Source: Synechococcus sp. PROS-U-1
GTDB lineage: Bacteria > Cyanobacteriota > Cyanobacteriia > PCC-6307 > Cyanobiaceae
Assembly (NCBI RefSeq): GCF_014279755.1
Contig: NZ_CP047951.1
Coordinates: 992,001 to 1,056,000 of the forward strand
Reading direction: 5' to 3'
DNA length: 64,000 nucleotides
Position 1 is the stretch's first letter, and every line of letters begins with the position of its first letter. The notes under the pieces were generated by a model that made no database searches, was not told the DNA's origin, and worked only from the letters and a program-made list of their open reading frames with translations. This document shows positions 36,992 to 45,304 of this stretch, one piece after another. Both the position numbers and the translations under genes were made by a program.

Positions 36992-38308
36992 TTGAAACTT
37001 CCGGCTTCATTGCCAGACCTGGTGGTGTCACCGACGTCGCTGTTGCGGCCGCTGGCTGTGGCTGGAGTCGGGCTGCTTGCCGGACAGTGGTTGATCAGTG
37101 ATGTCATGCATGTCCCTGGCGGAGGACTGGGTCTCCTGGCGGCTGGTGGTGTGGTGATCTGGCTCGGCCGCAAGCCAAGCCAGCCCCGTTTTGCGGCTCC
37201 GGTCTCGCTGGACGGTTGGATTAATCGATGTCAGGACGTGCTGGATCAGTTCGCGCGTTTTGAGCAGCAACCATCCGCCGATCTGGCCCGTCGCTCTGAC
37301 TTGAAGGCGGTTGTGGATCGCACTGGCCCTGTGCGAATGGCCATGGTCACCCTGGGGTCTCCTCAGGGCCCAGACCAAGAGGACCTCAGCCGCTCTCTTG
37401 CAGGCCCTGTGCCGCTGACCCTGTCGTTGTGCCATCCCCTGATCACCGACGACGGCAGCCGCAGCTGGCCCCGCGGGCTTGTGGATCAAGATCTGATCCT
37501 CTTCATCCTGAACGCGCCACTGCTGGCCTCAGATCTGCTTTGGCTTCAGCAGGTGCCGGACAATCAACCCGCCTGGCTGCTCGTGGCTTCCGACGCGCAG
37601 GAACCGTCGACCGATGCTCTTGCTTCTCTCAGGGATGATCTCCCCGCACGCTGGCGAGAGCGGACCCTGCTTCTGGATCCGTCGATGACACTGCGCACAG
37701 CCTTGGCTCCTCTGCGCCGCTCCTTGAAACAGGCGTCTACCGAGACGCGGCCGCGGCTTTTGGCTGATCTCCACCGGCGATGGCAGCGCGACTTGGAGTC
37801 GCTTCGGCGTGATCGTTTTCTCCAGGTCCAGCAGCGCACCCAATGGGTGGTTGCCGGTTCTGTGTTGGCCTCCCCCGTCCCCAGCCTCGATCTTCTTGCC
37901 GTCGCGGTGGCCAACGGGTTGATGATCAAGGAGATGGGAGAGATCTGGGGGACGTCCCTCCAGCCGGATGTGCTCCGGGAAGCTGCGACGCAACTGGCGC
38001 GGGTGGCTCTCGCCCAGGGCGTGGTGGAGTGGACCGGACAAACCTTGCTGGGTCTGGCCAAGCTGGATGGCGGGAGCTGGCTCATCGCTGGCGCGATGCA
38101 GGCCCTTAGTGCGGCTTATCTCACCCGTGTGGTGGGACGTTCCATGGCGGATTGGTTGGCGATCAACGCTGGTGTCGATGAGCTTGATCTTGCGGCGCTG
38201 AAGCAGCAAGCCCCGCTGTTGGTGGCCCGGGCCGCAGAAGAGGAGCGGATGAACTGGAACGGCTTCGTACAGCAATCACGGGATTGGCTGCTTCACGCAG
38301 CTTCATGA
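36992..38308 (+). CDS. DUF697-like membrane protein (YcjF type)
   Basis: Four hundred and thirty-eight residues from TTG 36992. The N-terminus is hydrophobic (LAVAGVGLLAGQWLISD and LLAAGGVVIWLGRK). A soluble middle follows, and the C-terminal third (about 290-400) has hydrophobic helices with VASPVPSLDLLAVAVANGL and WLIAGAMQALSAAYLTRVVG as in DUF697. Often associated with dynamin-like or GTPase proteins; no GTP motif is present here. The start codon is uncertain. Confidence 0.7.
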   Translation: MKLPASLPDLVVSPTSLLRPLAVAGVGLLAGQWLISDVMHVPGGGLGLLAAGGVVIWLGRKPSQPRFAAPVSLDGWINRCQDVLDQFARFEQQPSADLARRSDLKAVVDRTGPVRMAMVTLGSPQGPDQEDLSRSLAGPVPLTLSLCHPLITDDGSRSWPRGLVDQDLILFILNAPLLASDLLWLQQVPDNQPAWLLVASDAQEPSTDALASLRDDLPARWRERTLLLDPSMTLRTALAPLRRSLKQASTETRPRLLADLHRRWQRDLESLRRDRFLQVQQRTQWVVAGSVLASPVPSLDLLAVAVANGLMIKEMGEIWGTSLQPDVLREAATQLARVALAQGVVEWTGQTLLGLAKLDGGSWLIAGAMQALSAAYLTRVVGRSMADWLAINAGVDELDLAALKQQAPLLVARAAEEERMNWNGFVQQSRDWLLHAAS

Positions 38309-38338
38309 ATGCTTCATGAAGGGCTTAATGAAGTTTGT

Positions 38339-38387
38339 TTGAGACCTGATTCTGATTGTTTAGATCTCATGTAACGGAAAGTTCCGT
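38339..38387 (+). promoter_or_regulatory. Candidate psbA promoter and leader hairpin
   Basis: TTGAGA (38339-38344) and TAGATC (38361-38366) with 16 bases between resemble -35 and -10 elements. About 10 bases on, ACGGAA-AG-TTCCGT (38374-38387) can form a small hairpin in the leader. The psbA ATG follows at 38449, leaving a leader of roughly 75 bases. Motif-based only. Confidence 0.35.
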
Positions 38388-38448
38388 CCATAAGCTTGTT
38401 CCACCTATCCCTTTTTTGGGAAAGGTTCATCCGTCTTCCTTCTCTTCT

Positions 38449-39525
38449 ATGTCCACCGCAATTCGCAGCGGACGCCAGAGCAATTGGGAATCCTTCTGCG
38501 ACTGGGTAACCAGCACCGATAACCGCATTTATGTCGGTTGGTTCGGTGTGCTGATGATTCCCTGCCTGCTGGCAGCCACCATCTGCTTCATCATTGCCTT
38601 CATCGCCGCACCTCCGGTCGATATCGATGGCATCCGTGAGCCTGTTGCAGGCTCATTCATCTACGGAAACAACATCATTTCTGGTGCTGTTGTTCCTTCC
38701 TCCAACGCCATTGGCCTGCACTTCTACCCCATCTGGGAAGCGGCCTCTCTCGATGAGTGGCTGTACAACGGCGGTCCTTACCAGCTGGTTGTCTTCCACT
38801 TCCTGATCGGCATCTCTGCCTACATGGGGCGTCAGTGGGAACTCTCCTACCGCCTGGGCATGCGCCCCTGGATCTGCGTTGCCTACAGCGCACCGCTGTC
38901 AGCGGCTTTCGCCGTGTTCCTGGTCTATCCCTTCGGTCAGGGTTCCTTCTCTGACGGCATGCCCCTGGGCATCTCTGGCACCTTCAACTTCATGTTGGTG
39001 TTCCAGGCCGAGCACAACATCCTGATGCACCCCTTCCACATGTTGGGCGTCGCAGGTGTCTTCGGCGGCAGCTTGTTCTCCGCCATGCACGGCTCCCTGG
39101 TGACCTCCTCCCTGGTGCGTGAAACCACCGAGAGCGAGTCCCAGAACTACGGCTACAAGTTTGGCCAAGAGGAAGAGACCTACAACATCGTGGCTGCCCA
39201 CGGTTACTTCGGTCGCCTGATCTTCCAATACGCCTCCTTCAACAACAGCCGTAGCCTTCACTTCTTCCTGGGTGCCTGGCCTGTTGTCGGCATCTGGTTT
39301 ACGTCCATGGGCGTATCAACCATGGCCTTCAACCTGAACGGCTTCAACTTCAACCAGTCCATCCTTGATGGTCAGGGCCGTGTTGTGAACACCTGGGCTG
39401 ACATGGTGAACCGTGCCGGCCTCGGCATGGAAGTGATGCACGAGCGCAACGCTCACAACTTCCCCCTCGACCTGGCAACTGTTGAGTCCACTCCTGTGGC
39501 TCTTCAGGCTCCCGCCATCGGTTGA
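38449..39525 (+). CDS. psbA: Photosystem II reaction-centre protein D1
   Basis: Core PSII subunit carrying P680, the QB site and most ligands of the manganese cluster. The 358 residues from ATG 38449 have five membrane helices. Conserved [13 protein letters not shown]-type helix IV, the QB-loop [18 protein letters not shown] and the C-terminal cleavable tail after residue 343 are all present. Gln in [11 protein letters not shown] is residue 129 here and aligns with position 130 of the longer cyanobacterial form, so this reads as the D1:1 (low-light) type. An in-frame ATG at 38356 is upstream of the leader and rejected. Confidence 0.98.
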   Translation: MSTAIRSGRQSNWESFCDWVTSTDNRIYVGWFGVLMIPCLLAATICFIIAFIAAPPVDIDGIREPVAGSFIYGNNIISGAVVPSSNAIGLHFYPIWEAASLDEWLYNGGPYQLVVFHFLIGISAYMGRQWELSYRLGMRPWICVAYSAPLSAAFAVFLVYPFGQGSFSDGMPLGISGTFNFMLVFQAEHNILMHPFHMLGVAGVFGGSLFSAMHGSLVTSSLVRETTESESQNYGYKFGQEEETYNIVAAHGYFGRLIFQYASFNNSRSLHFFLGAWPVVGIWFTSMGVSTMAFNLNGFNFNQSILDGQGRVVNTWADMVNRAGLGMEVMHERNAHNFPLDLATVESTPVALQAPAIG

Positions 39526-39583
39526 TCTGGAATCAACCTGTTCCATGCGGAACAGCAAAAACGATTCAGATCAACTGAATCGG

Positions 39584-39611
39584 AAAGCCCCCTCCTCGGA
39601 GGGGGCTTTTT
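39584..39611 (+). terminator. Intrinsic terminator of psbA
   Basis: GC-rich stem AAAGCCCCCTCC / GGAGGGGGCTTT (39584-39595 / 39598-39609) with a 2-base loop and a T run. It lies 58 bases after the psbA stop. Confidence 0.92.
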
Positions 39612-39640
39612 GTGTCTGATTGTGCTGGGTTTGAAACGCT

Positions 39641-39895
39641 TCAGGCACCCTCTGGGCACCAGCCGATCTCCCTTTCCAGTCGCCGCATCCACTGGTGACA
39701 GCGGTGATCAAGGTGTGATCCCTGGGGGAGAAGTTGTTGATGGTATGCGCAGGCTGGCTGGGTGACTCCTGCCTCGGAAAGGGTGTGTTCAAAGTGCTGG
39801 CAGGTCAGGCAGACCATGAGGGATCGGCTGGGTCGGAGCTGACCTGCGCCCATCGGTGGCAAGCTGCTCGGCAAGGGAATGCGGGCGGTCGGCAT
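39641..39895 (-). CDS. Cysteine-rich (putative zinc-binding) small protein
   Basis: Eighty-four residues. The core has CLTCQHF, a further Cys (QPACAYH), LLPQGSHLDHRCHQW and a late Cys (GWCPEG). The spacing resembles the protein at 6622-6954, suggesting a shared family of small zinc-ribbon proteins. Function unknown. The gene is convergent with psbA and divergent from the small gene at 39986. Confidence 0.65.
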   Translation of the reverse strand: MPTARIPLPSSLPPMGAGQLRPSRSLMVCLTCQHFEHTLSEAGVTQPACAYHQQLLPQGSHLDHRCHQWMRRLEREIGWCPEGA

Positions 39896-39906
39896 GGGTG
39901 AGCTGT

Positions 39907-39924
39907 AGTAACTCTGTACTACTC
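39907..39924. promoter_or_regulatory. Inverted repeat between divergent small genes
   Basis: GTAGTA-ACTCTG-TACTAC, a perfect 6-bp stem with a 6-base spacer, lies between the divergent starts at 39895 and 39986. It could be an operator or a hairpin. It does not fit the NtcA spacing (GTA-N8-TAC). Confidence 0.3.
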
Positions 39925-39985
39925 GCTTCGCATGGAACTGTCAACGTGCTGGTGCTGGTGCGGCAGTTTTGGGGAGAATGGGGGA

Positions 39986-40177
39986 ATGAGTGAGTCCCGA
40001 CCCACCCTCCAGTTCGACCTGGATCTCGAAGCTGTTCGCCTGCTTCACCGCTCCGTGAGTTTTCATCTTGAGAAATGGCCCGGCGGGCCGGATCCGCAGG
40101 AGCAGGAAGCTCTGCAAACGATGAAGACCCTGCTCACGGCAGCGTTACTGGAGTTCAGCTTGGATCAGGACGGTTAG
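39986..40177 (+). CDS. Small hypothetical protein (63 aa)
   Basis: Sixty-three residues from ATG 39986: MSESRPTLQFDLDLEAVRLL, then HRSVSFHLEKWPGG and a helical tail. GAATGGGGGA upstream offers a Shine-Dalgarno. A longer in-frame ORF from 39932 adds a Cys/Trp-rich stretch that looks spurious. No family recognised. Confidence 0.6.
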   Translation: MSESRPTLQFDLDLEAVRLLHRSVSFHLEKWPGGPDPQEQEALQTMKTLLTAALLEFSLDQDG

Positions 40178-40247
40178 CGCTAAGACCCGCGCTCTTCACT
40201 CGTCTTCATGGAATCGGCGACAGCAATCCATCGGCGATCTACAACTC

Positions 40248-40424
40248 ATGCAGTCGGTTGAGAACGCCATGGAGCAACAGCAGGCTGGAACATGGGATGC
40301 GGTTGAGGCATGTCTGGAGTGCATCACCACCTGTTCGGTTGATGATGGTGAGTGTGTGACCACCTGTGTTCGCACCCATCTTGGTGAGGAGGAAGAGCTG
40401 TGGACGAGCAGTCTTTGTCTCTGA
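40248..40424 (+). CDS. Small cysteine-rich acidic protein (58 aa)
   Basis: Fifty-eight residues starting MQSVENAMEQQQAGTWDAVE, with five cysteines in the middle (CLECITTC and GECVTTC) and one near the end. It is acidic overall (EEEELW). The paired C-x2-C-x3-C spacing could bind metal. Function unknown. Confidence 0.5.
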   Translation: MQSVENAMEQQQAGTWDAVEACLECITTCSVDDGECVTTCVRTHLGEEEELWTSSLCL

Positions 40425-40471
40425 TCTGGCCCGTTGAGCTTTCACTCTGAGCTGTCACCCTGAGCTGTCCT

Positions 40472-40624
40472 GTGGGTTGGTTGATCGCCATTGCAATCGT
40501 CCTGCTGCTGTCCTGGCTGGGATGGCGGTGGAATCAACTTGAGTGTGCAGAGGATCGCTCTGTCAGCGGCCGATTGGTGAAGCGCCTGCGTCGTCATTCA
40601 CGACGACGAAAGCACCATCACTGA
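40472..40624 (+). CDS. Small single-pass membrane protein (50 aa)
   Basis: A GTG start at 40472 opens 50 residues: a membrane helix (WLIAIAIVLLLSWLGWRW) followed by a strongly basic tail (RLVKRLRRHSRRRKHHH). The topology is likely N-out/C-in by the positive-inside rule. Its 3' end overlaps the convergent cupin-like gene by 7 bases. Confidence 0.55.
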   Translation: MGWLIAIAIVLLLSWLGWRWNQLECAEDRSVSGRLVKRLRRHSRRRKHHH

Positions 40625-41112
40625 GATCCGTGATCTCTGCAGATGTGCCCATCGTTCCAGCTCCAGATCCATGGAGCTGTTGCTCGTGCTTGGCGGAGCA
40701 CCTCCTGTTCTTCAAGGCTGACGGGGATGAATTCCGTTCTGTAATCAAATCCGTGATCTCGCATGGACTGGTTCAGAACCAGGCTGCCTTCGTTGCTGGA
40801 CACTGAGCGGTGGTACGTCCCGATAGGGATTTGGAGGGCACCCATCGCTCGAATCAAATGAATGACGTGGTGGGGGTGCTCCCAGGCTGGATTGAGCAGT
40901 GTGAAGGTCCGGGACCCTTCCAGCACCAAGTTGTTGTCAACTTGATGACGGTGCACGTAGTACTGCTCTGACCCGTCTTGATCGGGAGGGGACGTGGCGT
41001 TGCCATGGTGGGCGACAACATCAGTGCCATTGCTTCCAGGAACCCCAGCATCAAAGAACGTGACCGATGGGGTTTCTCGGAAGACATGAATCGGCAGGAA
41101 GTGAAGCCTCAT
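40618..41112 (-). CDS. Cupin-like hypothetical protein
   Basis: One hundred and sixty-four residues. The centre carries a cupin-like strand pattern with histidines (YYVHRHQVDNNLVLEGSRTF and LQIPIGTYHRSVSSNEGSLV), suggesting a metal-binding beta-barrel. The specific reaction is unknown. Confidence 0.5.
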   Translation of the reverse strand: MRLHFLPIHVFRETPSVTFFDAGVPGSNGTDVVAHHGNATSPPDQDGSEQYYVHRHQVDNNLVLEGSRTFTLLNPAWEHPHHVIHLIRAMGALQIPIGTYHRSVSSNEGSLVLNQSMRDHGFDYRTEFIPVSLEEQEVLRQARATAPWIWSWNDGHICRDHGSQ

Positions 41113-41173
41113 CGTTCCTCCTCAGGCTCTACTTATGACCGCTTTAAACCCGTCTTTGGATCGATGCGGATGC

Positions 41174-41575
41174 TCAGCACCAGATCAAATCAATCGTCAT
41201 GGATGGCTCCAGATTTCGTTTCACAGGGCAGTCATTCACAACCCGCTTGAACAACTGAACCTGTTCCTCTGACAACTCTTTCGGAAGGGTGATCCATGCC
41301 CGAAGTGTTTCGATCCTGCGGGGACCCGATTGGCTCATGATTTTTTCAACCGATGCCTCTGCGTTGGTGACCGCCCAATTCCGGCGTTTGGCTGTGATTC
41401 CGATCACCGTCAAGACACAGGTGCCAAGAGCAGTGGCCAACAAATCTGTTGGTGAAAAGCTTTTTCCACGACCGTCATGATCAGGCGGAGCATCGGTGCT
41501 CAGCGTCACACCAGAGGGCCCATGTTCGGCTGAACAGTTCAGATTGCCGTTGTAGCGGCAGGAGATGCGCGTCAT
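41174..41575 (-). CDS. OsmC/Ohr family protein
   Basis: About 133 residues from ATG 41573-41575. It shows the OsmC pattern: FSPTDLLATALGTCVLTVIG near residue 40 (first catalytic Cys) and VNDCPVKRNLEPS near residue 117 (second Cys). It likely reduces organic or fatty-acid hydroperoxides. A longer ORF to 41710 adds a segment that looks antisense and is not used. Confidence 0.88.
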   Translation of the reverse strand: MTRISCRYNGNLNCSAEHGPSGVTLSTDAPPDHDGRGKSFSPTDLLATALGTCVLTVIGITAKRRNWAVTNAEASVEKIMSQSGPRRIETLRAWITLPKELSEEQVQLFKRVVNDCPVKRNLEPSMTIDLIWC

Positions 41576-41592
41576 CAAGGCACTAACTTTGC

Positions 41593-41775
41593 TCAGGCCG
41601 CTGGCATCCGGCATCCCAGCTGAATCGTGCCTTCGTCGATCAACCGGCCGAGTCGCTGTGCGACGGCTTCCTCGGTTCGCGTGAATTGATCTTGTCGGTT
41701 GGTCACCCACGCCATTTCGCCGTTGGTGATCACCCCGGTGGACATGGCTTCCAGAAACAGTTCTCCGAGAGTCAT
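41593..41775 (-). CDS. Small conserved protein, paralogue of the 45880-46050 gene
   Basis: Sixty residues: MTLGELFLEAMSTGVITNGE, then MAWVTNRQDQFTRTEEAVAQ and a C-terminal IQLGCRMPAA. The gene at 45880-46050 aligns over its whole length (VITNEELAYVAGNQDRFDRTE), which also supports ATG 41775 rather than the upstream ATG at 41784. Function unknown. Confidence 0.7.
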   Translation of the reverse strand: MTLGELFLEAMSTGVITNGEMAWVTNRQDQFTRTEEAVAQRLGRLIDEGTIQLGCRMPAA

Positions 41776-41832
41776 GGCAATCATGCTGTTGGAATCACGT
41801 TGATGAGACTCCCAGGGGGGTGCATGACCTGC

Positions 41833-42375
41833 TCACCTTTCTTCATGGCAAAGGATGGTCTGAAGGGCCTGGTTGATCTGATCGTTGAGGCGTGAGCTGG
41901 CGGGATTGAGGCAAATCAAGCTTGTGAATCCCTCTCTTGTATCGGGTCTGTCAGGAGGGATGGTCAACGTTTGGTGCATCGCACGAATCACTGGTTCAGG
42001 AACCTGCCGTTGACGGGACCGGTTCCAGGCAAGGCATTGGTCCAACGGTGTTTGCAGCCACCAGCCGAACCACTGCAGTCGCCGTGCCCCCATGGGTTTT
42101 TGCATCAACCGCCTGCGCCAGCTGGCGTGCCCATGGGTCGCATCCACAAGAACGTTCTCGCCAGCAGCACAGGCGCTCTCGATGGCCCCATGGAGCAGGG
42201 GCTCAAGTTCACACCAGGGACCCTGAACGCCAGCGTCCCCCCACAGTTGCTGCCTCAGGGCGTCGCTGGACACCACCCGCGCGCGGAGAAACGGAGCGAG
42301 GGTGGAGGCAAGAGTGGATTTCCCACTGCCTGGTGGGCCGATGAACAGATGCCCTTGCTGTGCTGTTTCAGGCAA
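41833..42375 (-). CDS. P-loop ATPase/kinase (zeta-toxin/polynucleotide-kinase-like)
   Basis: About 180 residues from a TTG at 42375; TTG 42411 is an alternative. Walker A is in LFIGPPGSGKSTLAS near residue 10, then VSSDALRQQLWGD (Asp pair) and ENVLVDATHGHASWRRRL, as in AAA_33/zeta-type small kinases. Substrate unknown. No antitoxin-like partner is adjacent. Its 5' end overlaps the NTF2-like gene by 8 bases. Confidence 0.75.
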   Translation of the reverse strand: MPETAQQGHLFIGPPGSGKSTLASTLAPFLRARVVSSDALRQQLWGDAGVQGPWCELEPLLHGAIESACAAGENVLVDATHGHASWRRRLMQKPMGARRLQWFGWWLQTPLDQCLAWNRSRQRQVPEPVIRAMHQTLTIPPDRPDTREGFTSLICLNPASSRLNDQINQALQTILCHEER

Positions 42376-42817
42376 CGAACCGTTTGTACAGCCATCGCAC
42401 CAGCCCACCAATCACAGGCACAGGCGCAAACGTGGGGCCGACGAAATCGAAATAATCGCGGTGATCCCCGATTTTTCCGTCTGGATTGAATCTGAGCCGG
42501 GTTGTGCCGGGATAGATGAACTCAATTCCCTTGATTTTTAAGCCCATGCGCCATTCAACAAAGGCCATCTGATCGTTCACTGCTATGGCTTCGGTTTCCA
42601 GGAAAACGTCATCGCAGCGCTGCATCAGGCCCTCCTGAGCAAGGATGTAAGCATCAATTCCCTGTCGTTCCTGAGTTGGGTCGGTGAAGTGAACGTCATC
42701 GGCGTAAACCGCCTTCCATTGCGCAGCCGTGGGGCCGGGTGTTCCGTATGGCTTGGTGAACAGGGCACGGATCTGTTCCGCGTTCAGCGGGGGTTGGAGC
42801 ATGGGAGGTGTTGTCAT
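42368..42817 (-). CDS. NTF2-like (SnoaL-type) family protein
   Basis: One hundred and forty-nine residues with the cone-shaped NTF2 fold pattern: an N-terminal helix with WKAVYADDVHFTDPT near residue 34, MAFVEWRMGLKIKG near residue 85 and DHRDYFDFVGPTF near residue 119. Such proteins bind or isomerise small hydrophobic ligands; the ligand is unknown. Its ATG overlaps the stop of the DUF481 gene by one base. Confidence 0.75.
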   Translation of the reverse strand: MTTPPMLQPPLNAEQIRALFTKPYGTPGPTAAQWKAVYADDVHFTDPTQERQGIDAYILAQEGLMQRCDDVFLETEAIAVNDQMAFVEWRMGLKIKGIEFIYPGTTRLRFNPDGKIGDHRDYFDFVGPTFAPVPVIGGLVRWLYKRFVA

Positions 42818-43716
42818 CAGAAGTCGGCGCCCACCTGAGCTGTGATGGTGTTGTTCACCTGCGGAGTGCTCATGCTTTGATAAATCGATTGAATCCGCAG
42901 TGTTGTGAACAACTTGCTGTTCACGGCGGGGTAGTAGCGGACCTCAGCGGTCAGGGTGTTGCCAGGTTGAACTTCGGTTGCCCAGACCGTTGTGAACTGG
43001 TTTTGAAGTCCGAAATGCAGGGTTGGCAATGGTTTCCAGCTGAGGTCTGCGGTGAGCGATGCGCCGCCATAGGTGTTGCCGCAATACGTGTCGCTGGCAC
43101 AGGTCATTCCTCCTCCGCTCCACTGCACCGCAGGCCCGATGGACACTGTGAAATCAGTTGTTTCTGACTTCAACAGTGGGAAGGCCACACCGATGTTTCC
43201 CAGAACGGTGTTGACCCCGGAGTCATTGGTGCCGTTGAACTGGTAGCTGCTCAGAGCAAACAAATCGAGGTTGGATCCAATGGGCTTGTCGTATCGCAGT
43301 TCCGCAGACCCTTTCTCCGTATCGATGGAGAGTGCCTCTCCCGAATCCTTCGATTTGCTGGCGTTGAAACTGCCACTCAACGACAGCTTCTGCTGTTCAT
43401 CGTTGTAGCGGGTTTTTCCGGTGAAGCTGACTGACATGGAGCTGTCGCCGTCCTTCTCATTGCCGATGAGACCTGCAGAGAGAGAGCTTGTCCAGAGAGG
43501 TTTGGCTTTAGCCGGTTTTAGTTGCTCTGCGGTGAGTTCCAAACGGCCCAGCTGGGGGTGGTCCAGCACCGTGGTTCCATCGTCCGGAGTCTGCTCAATC
43601 AACGTGCCGTGAATTTTGTCGCCGTTGCGCAGGGTCAACGTGACGGTTTCGGCCCAGCTCAGGCTGGGGAACATGCCGAGGGTCAGCAGTCCAGCGGTGG
43701 CGAGAAAACGGCGCAT
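42817..43716 (-). CDS. Outer-membrane beta-barrel protein (DUF481)
   Basis: About 299 residues from ATG 43714-43716. A signal peptide (MRRFLATAGLLTLGMFPSLS, cleavage after SWA) precedes an N-terminal beta segment (TVTLTLRNGDKIHGTLI) and a long run of alternating beta strands ending GADF, a typical outer-membrane C-terminus. This matches DUF481 outer-membrane proteins of unknown transport function. An ORF start at 43758 is rejected for lack of a signal. Confidence 0.82.
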   Translation of the reverse strand: MRRFLATAGLLTLGMFPSLSWAETVTLTLRNGDKIHGTLIEQTPDDGTTVLDHPQLGRLELTAEQLKPAKAKPLWTSSLSAGLIGNEKDGDSSMSVSFTGKTRYNDEQQKLSLSGSFNASKSKDSGEALSIDTEKGSAELRYDKPIGSNLDLFALSSYQFNGTNDSGVNTVLGNIGVAFPLLKSETTDFTVSIGPAVQWSGGGMTCASDTYCGNTYGGASLTADLSWKPLPTLHFGLQNQFTTVWATEVQPGNTLTAEVRYYPAVNSKLFTTLRIQSIYQSMSTPQVNNTITAQVGADF

Positions 43717-43720
43717 GGCG

Positions 43721-43846
43721 TCAGTTAAAAAAGCCTTTGGACTGCAGCCAGAGGCCAATGGCGACCAATGGTCCGAGGCCGGCGACCAAGAGCGTGATCT
43801 TCAGGCGCAGCGGAGACACCTGTTGGTTGTTCTGGCGCAGAGCCAT
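43721..43846 (-). CDS. Small single-pass membrane protein (41 aa)
   Basis: ATG at 43844-43846: MALRQNNQQVSPLRLKITLL, then VAGLGPLVAIGLWLQSKGFFN. One membrane helix with a basic N-terminal flank. It lies 4 bases upstream of the DUF481 gene and probably shares its transcript. Function unknown. Confidence 0.6.
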   Translation of the reverse strand: MALRQNNQQVSPLRLKITLLVAGLGPLVAIGLWLQSKGFFN

Positions 43847-43926
43847 AGCAAGGCACAAAGGCTGACGAACCTAAACGGTGCGCTCTATTGGTGCCTGTTC
43901 CGATGGCCACCAACCCGACCTCCTTC

Positions 43927-44223
43927 TCAGAGCTCGTACTCCTCTTCAAACTGCTCGATCAGGCCTTTGTAAAGCGCGAGAAGGCCTTCTGTTTCTTCGC
44001 AGAAGCCGTCAGTGGTGTATTTCGCAATCAGATTCACAACGGCGCTACGGATCTGCGTGAAGGCGCCGAGGTACTCAGCTTGGATGTCTTCATTCCGGAT
44101 GTCGTTGATCAGCGCGCCCACCAGCTCAATCTTTCGCTTGGCAGCGGCCATTTCCGCTTCCATGTCCTTGTTGAGCTTGCGGCGTTTCTTCGGCATCCCC
44201 TCAACCGGATCAATCTTCGACAT
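43927..44223 (-). CDS. Helical hypothetical protein (98 aa)
   Basis: Ninety-eight residues, highly charged and helical: KKRRKLNKDMEAEMAAAKRK, then ALINDIRNEDIQAEYL, ending QFEEEYEL. Possible coiled coil. No family recognised. Confidence 0.65.
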   Translation of the reverse strand: MSKIDPVEGMPKKRRKLNKDMEAEMAAAKRKIELVGALINDIRNEDIQAEYLGAFTQIRSAVVNLIAKYTTDGFCEETEGLLALYKGLIEQFEEEYEL

Positions 44224-44268
44224 TACGGGAGCCGCCGGCTCGTCTCGTTCAACCAGATTCCCTTAGCG

Positions 44269-44523
44269 TTGCGTGGATTAACCCCTTGGCTTGTGGATCG
44301 GACCTTTCGCGGTGTTGCTTACGTGTCCGTCTGGGTGGTGATTTGGGGAACGGTGGCGTCCCTGATGGACTGGATGCTGCTGACGGGTGAGGTCTACGAA
44401 ACAGCCAGTGCCGGTCAGGCGGTGACGTTCATCGCTTACGGGGCGGCGACGGTGGTGCTGGCGACACGATTCTCCGGACGTTTCCTTGTGGATTCAACCT
44501 CCGAAACTTCGGATCAGGAGTGA
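44269..44523 (+). CDS. Small membrane protein (84 aa)
   Basis: About 84 residues from TTG 44269; GTG 44293 is an alternative. Two hydrophobic segments (GVAYVSVWVVIWGTVASLMD and AVTFIAYGAATVVLATRF) and a polar tail ending TSETSDQE. Function unknown. Convergent with and overlapping the TSUP gene by 30 bases. Confidence 0.6.
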   Translation: MRGLTPWLVDRTFRGVAYVSVWVVIWGTVASLMDWMLLTGEVYETASAGQAVTFIAYGAATVVLATRFSGRFLVDSTSETSDQE

Positions 44524-45276
44524 ACCGCCCATCAACAGCGCCAAGATTTCGAAGGATCGTTTGACCAGACGACTTCCCTTCACCAACGAATAGTGGGCGC
44601 CCAGGAAGCCTCCGATCAGCGACCCCAGAACCAGTGCGGGAAGCCAGTCCCAACGAATCTCGCCGCTTAAGCCGAGCACCAGTGCGCCCGTGCCGTTCCA
44701 TCCCAACCCCACCAGAACCAGGGTGTGGGCAACGGCTTTCGCGTAGCTGAGACCGAACCAGCGCACCAACCACAAGGTGACAAACAAACCTGTGCCTGAG
44801 GTCAGTGAACCGTTCAGAAGTCCAATGATGAAGAGTCCGCAGGCTCCGACGCCGATGGTGCGTGCCGTCAGAGGGCGGGGCTGGTCCGTCGTCCCCAGAT
44901 CGGGTTTTCGAGCGGAGTAGATCCCCAGCCCCAGGGTCAGCAGGCCGAGGCTTGCGATGGCTGCTCGATCGGGCAGGGTAAGAACCATGCTTGCGCCCAA
45001 ACAGACCCCCGGTAAGCCGGCACCAAGCACCAGCGCAGAGCGTTTCAGATCAAGGCTGCTGGCACGCCAGTGACGCCCCGTCGCTCCAAGCCCCAGGGCA
45101 ACGCTGGCCACTTTGTGGGTGGCCAATGCCATGGCAAATGGGAGACCAAGAAGGATGAGAGCTGGCAGCTGAACCAGTCCGGCGCCACCTCCCGCCAGAG
45201 CCGACAGGGCATTGGCCCCAATGGCAATCCCCAAGAGGGCGATTTGGGTGAGCAGTTCGGGACCACTCATGCCCAC
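44494..45276 (-). CDS. TSUP-family transporter (TauE/SafE-like)
   Basis: Two hundred and sixty residues with about eight membrane helices. The family hallmark is the paired half-repeat with a GxGGG motif near residue 28 (ALAGGGAGLVQLPAL), and GSLTSGTGLFVTLWLVR in the second half. The family moves sulfite, sulfoacetate or other sulfur anions; the substrate is unknown here. Confidence 0.88.
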   Translation of the reverse strand: MGMSGPELLTQIALLGIAIGANALSALAGGGAGLVQLPALILLGLPFAMALATHKVASVALGLGATGRHWRASSLDLKRSALVLGAGLPGVCLGASMVLTLPDRAAIASLGLLTLGLGIYSARKPDLGTTDQPRPLTARTIGVGACGLFIIGLLNGSLTSGTGLFVTLWLVRWFGLSYAKAVAHTLVLVGLGWNGTGALVLGLSGEIRWDWLPALVLGSLIGGFLGAHYSLVKGSRLVKRSFEILALLMGGSLLIRSFGG

Positions 45277-45304
45277 TTGGCAAGGCGCATCGCGATGGGC
45301 CTGC

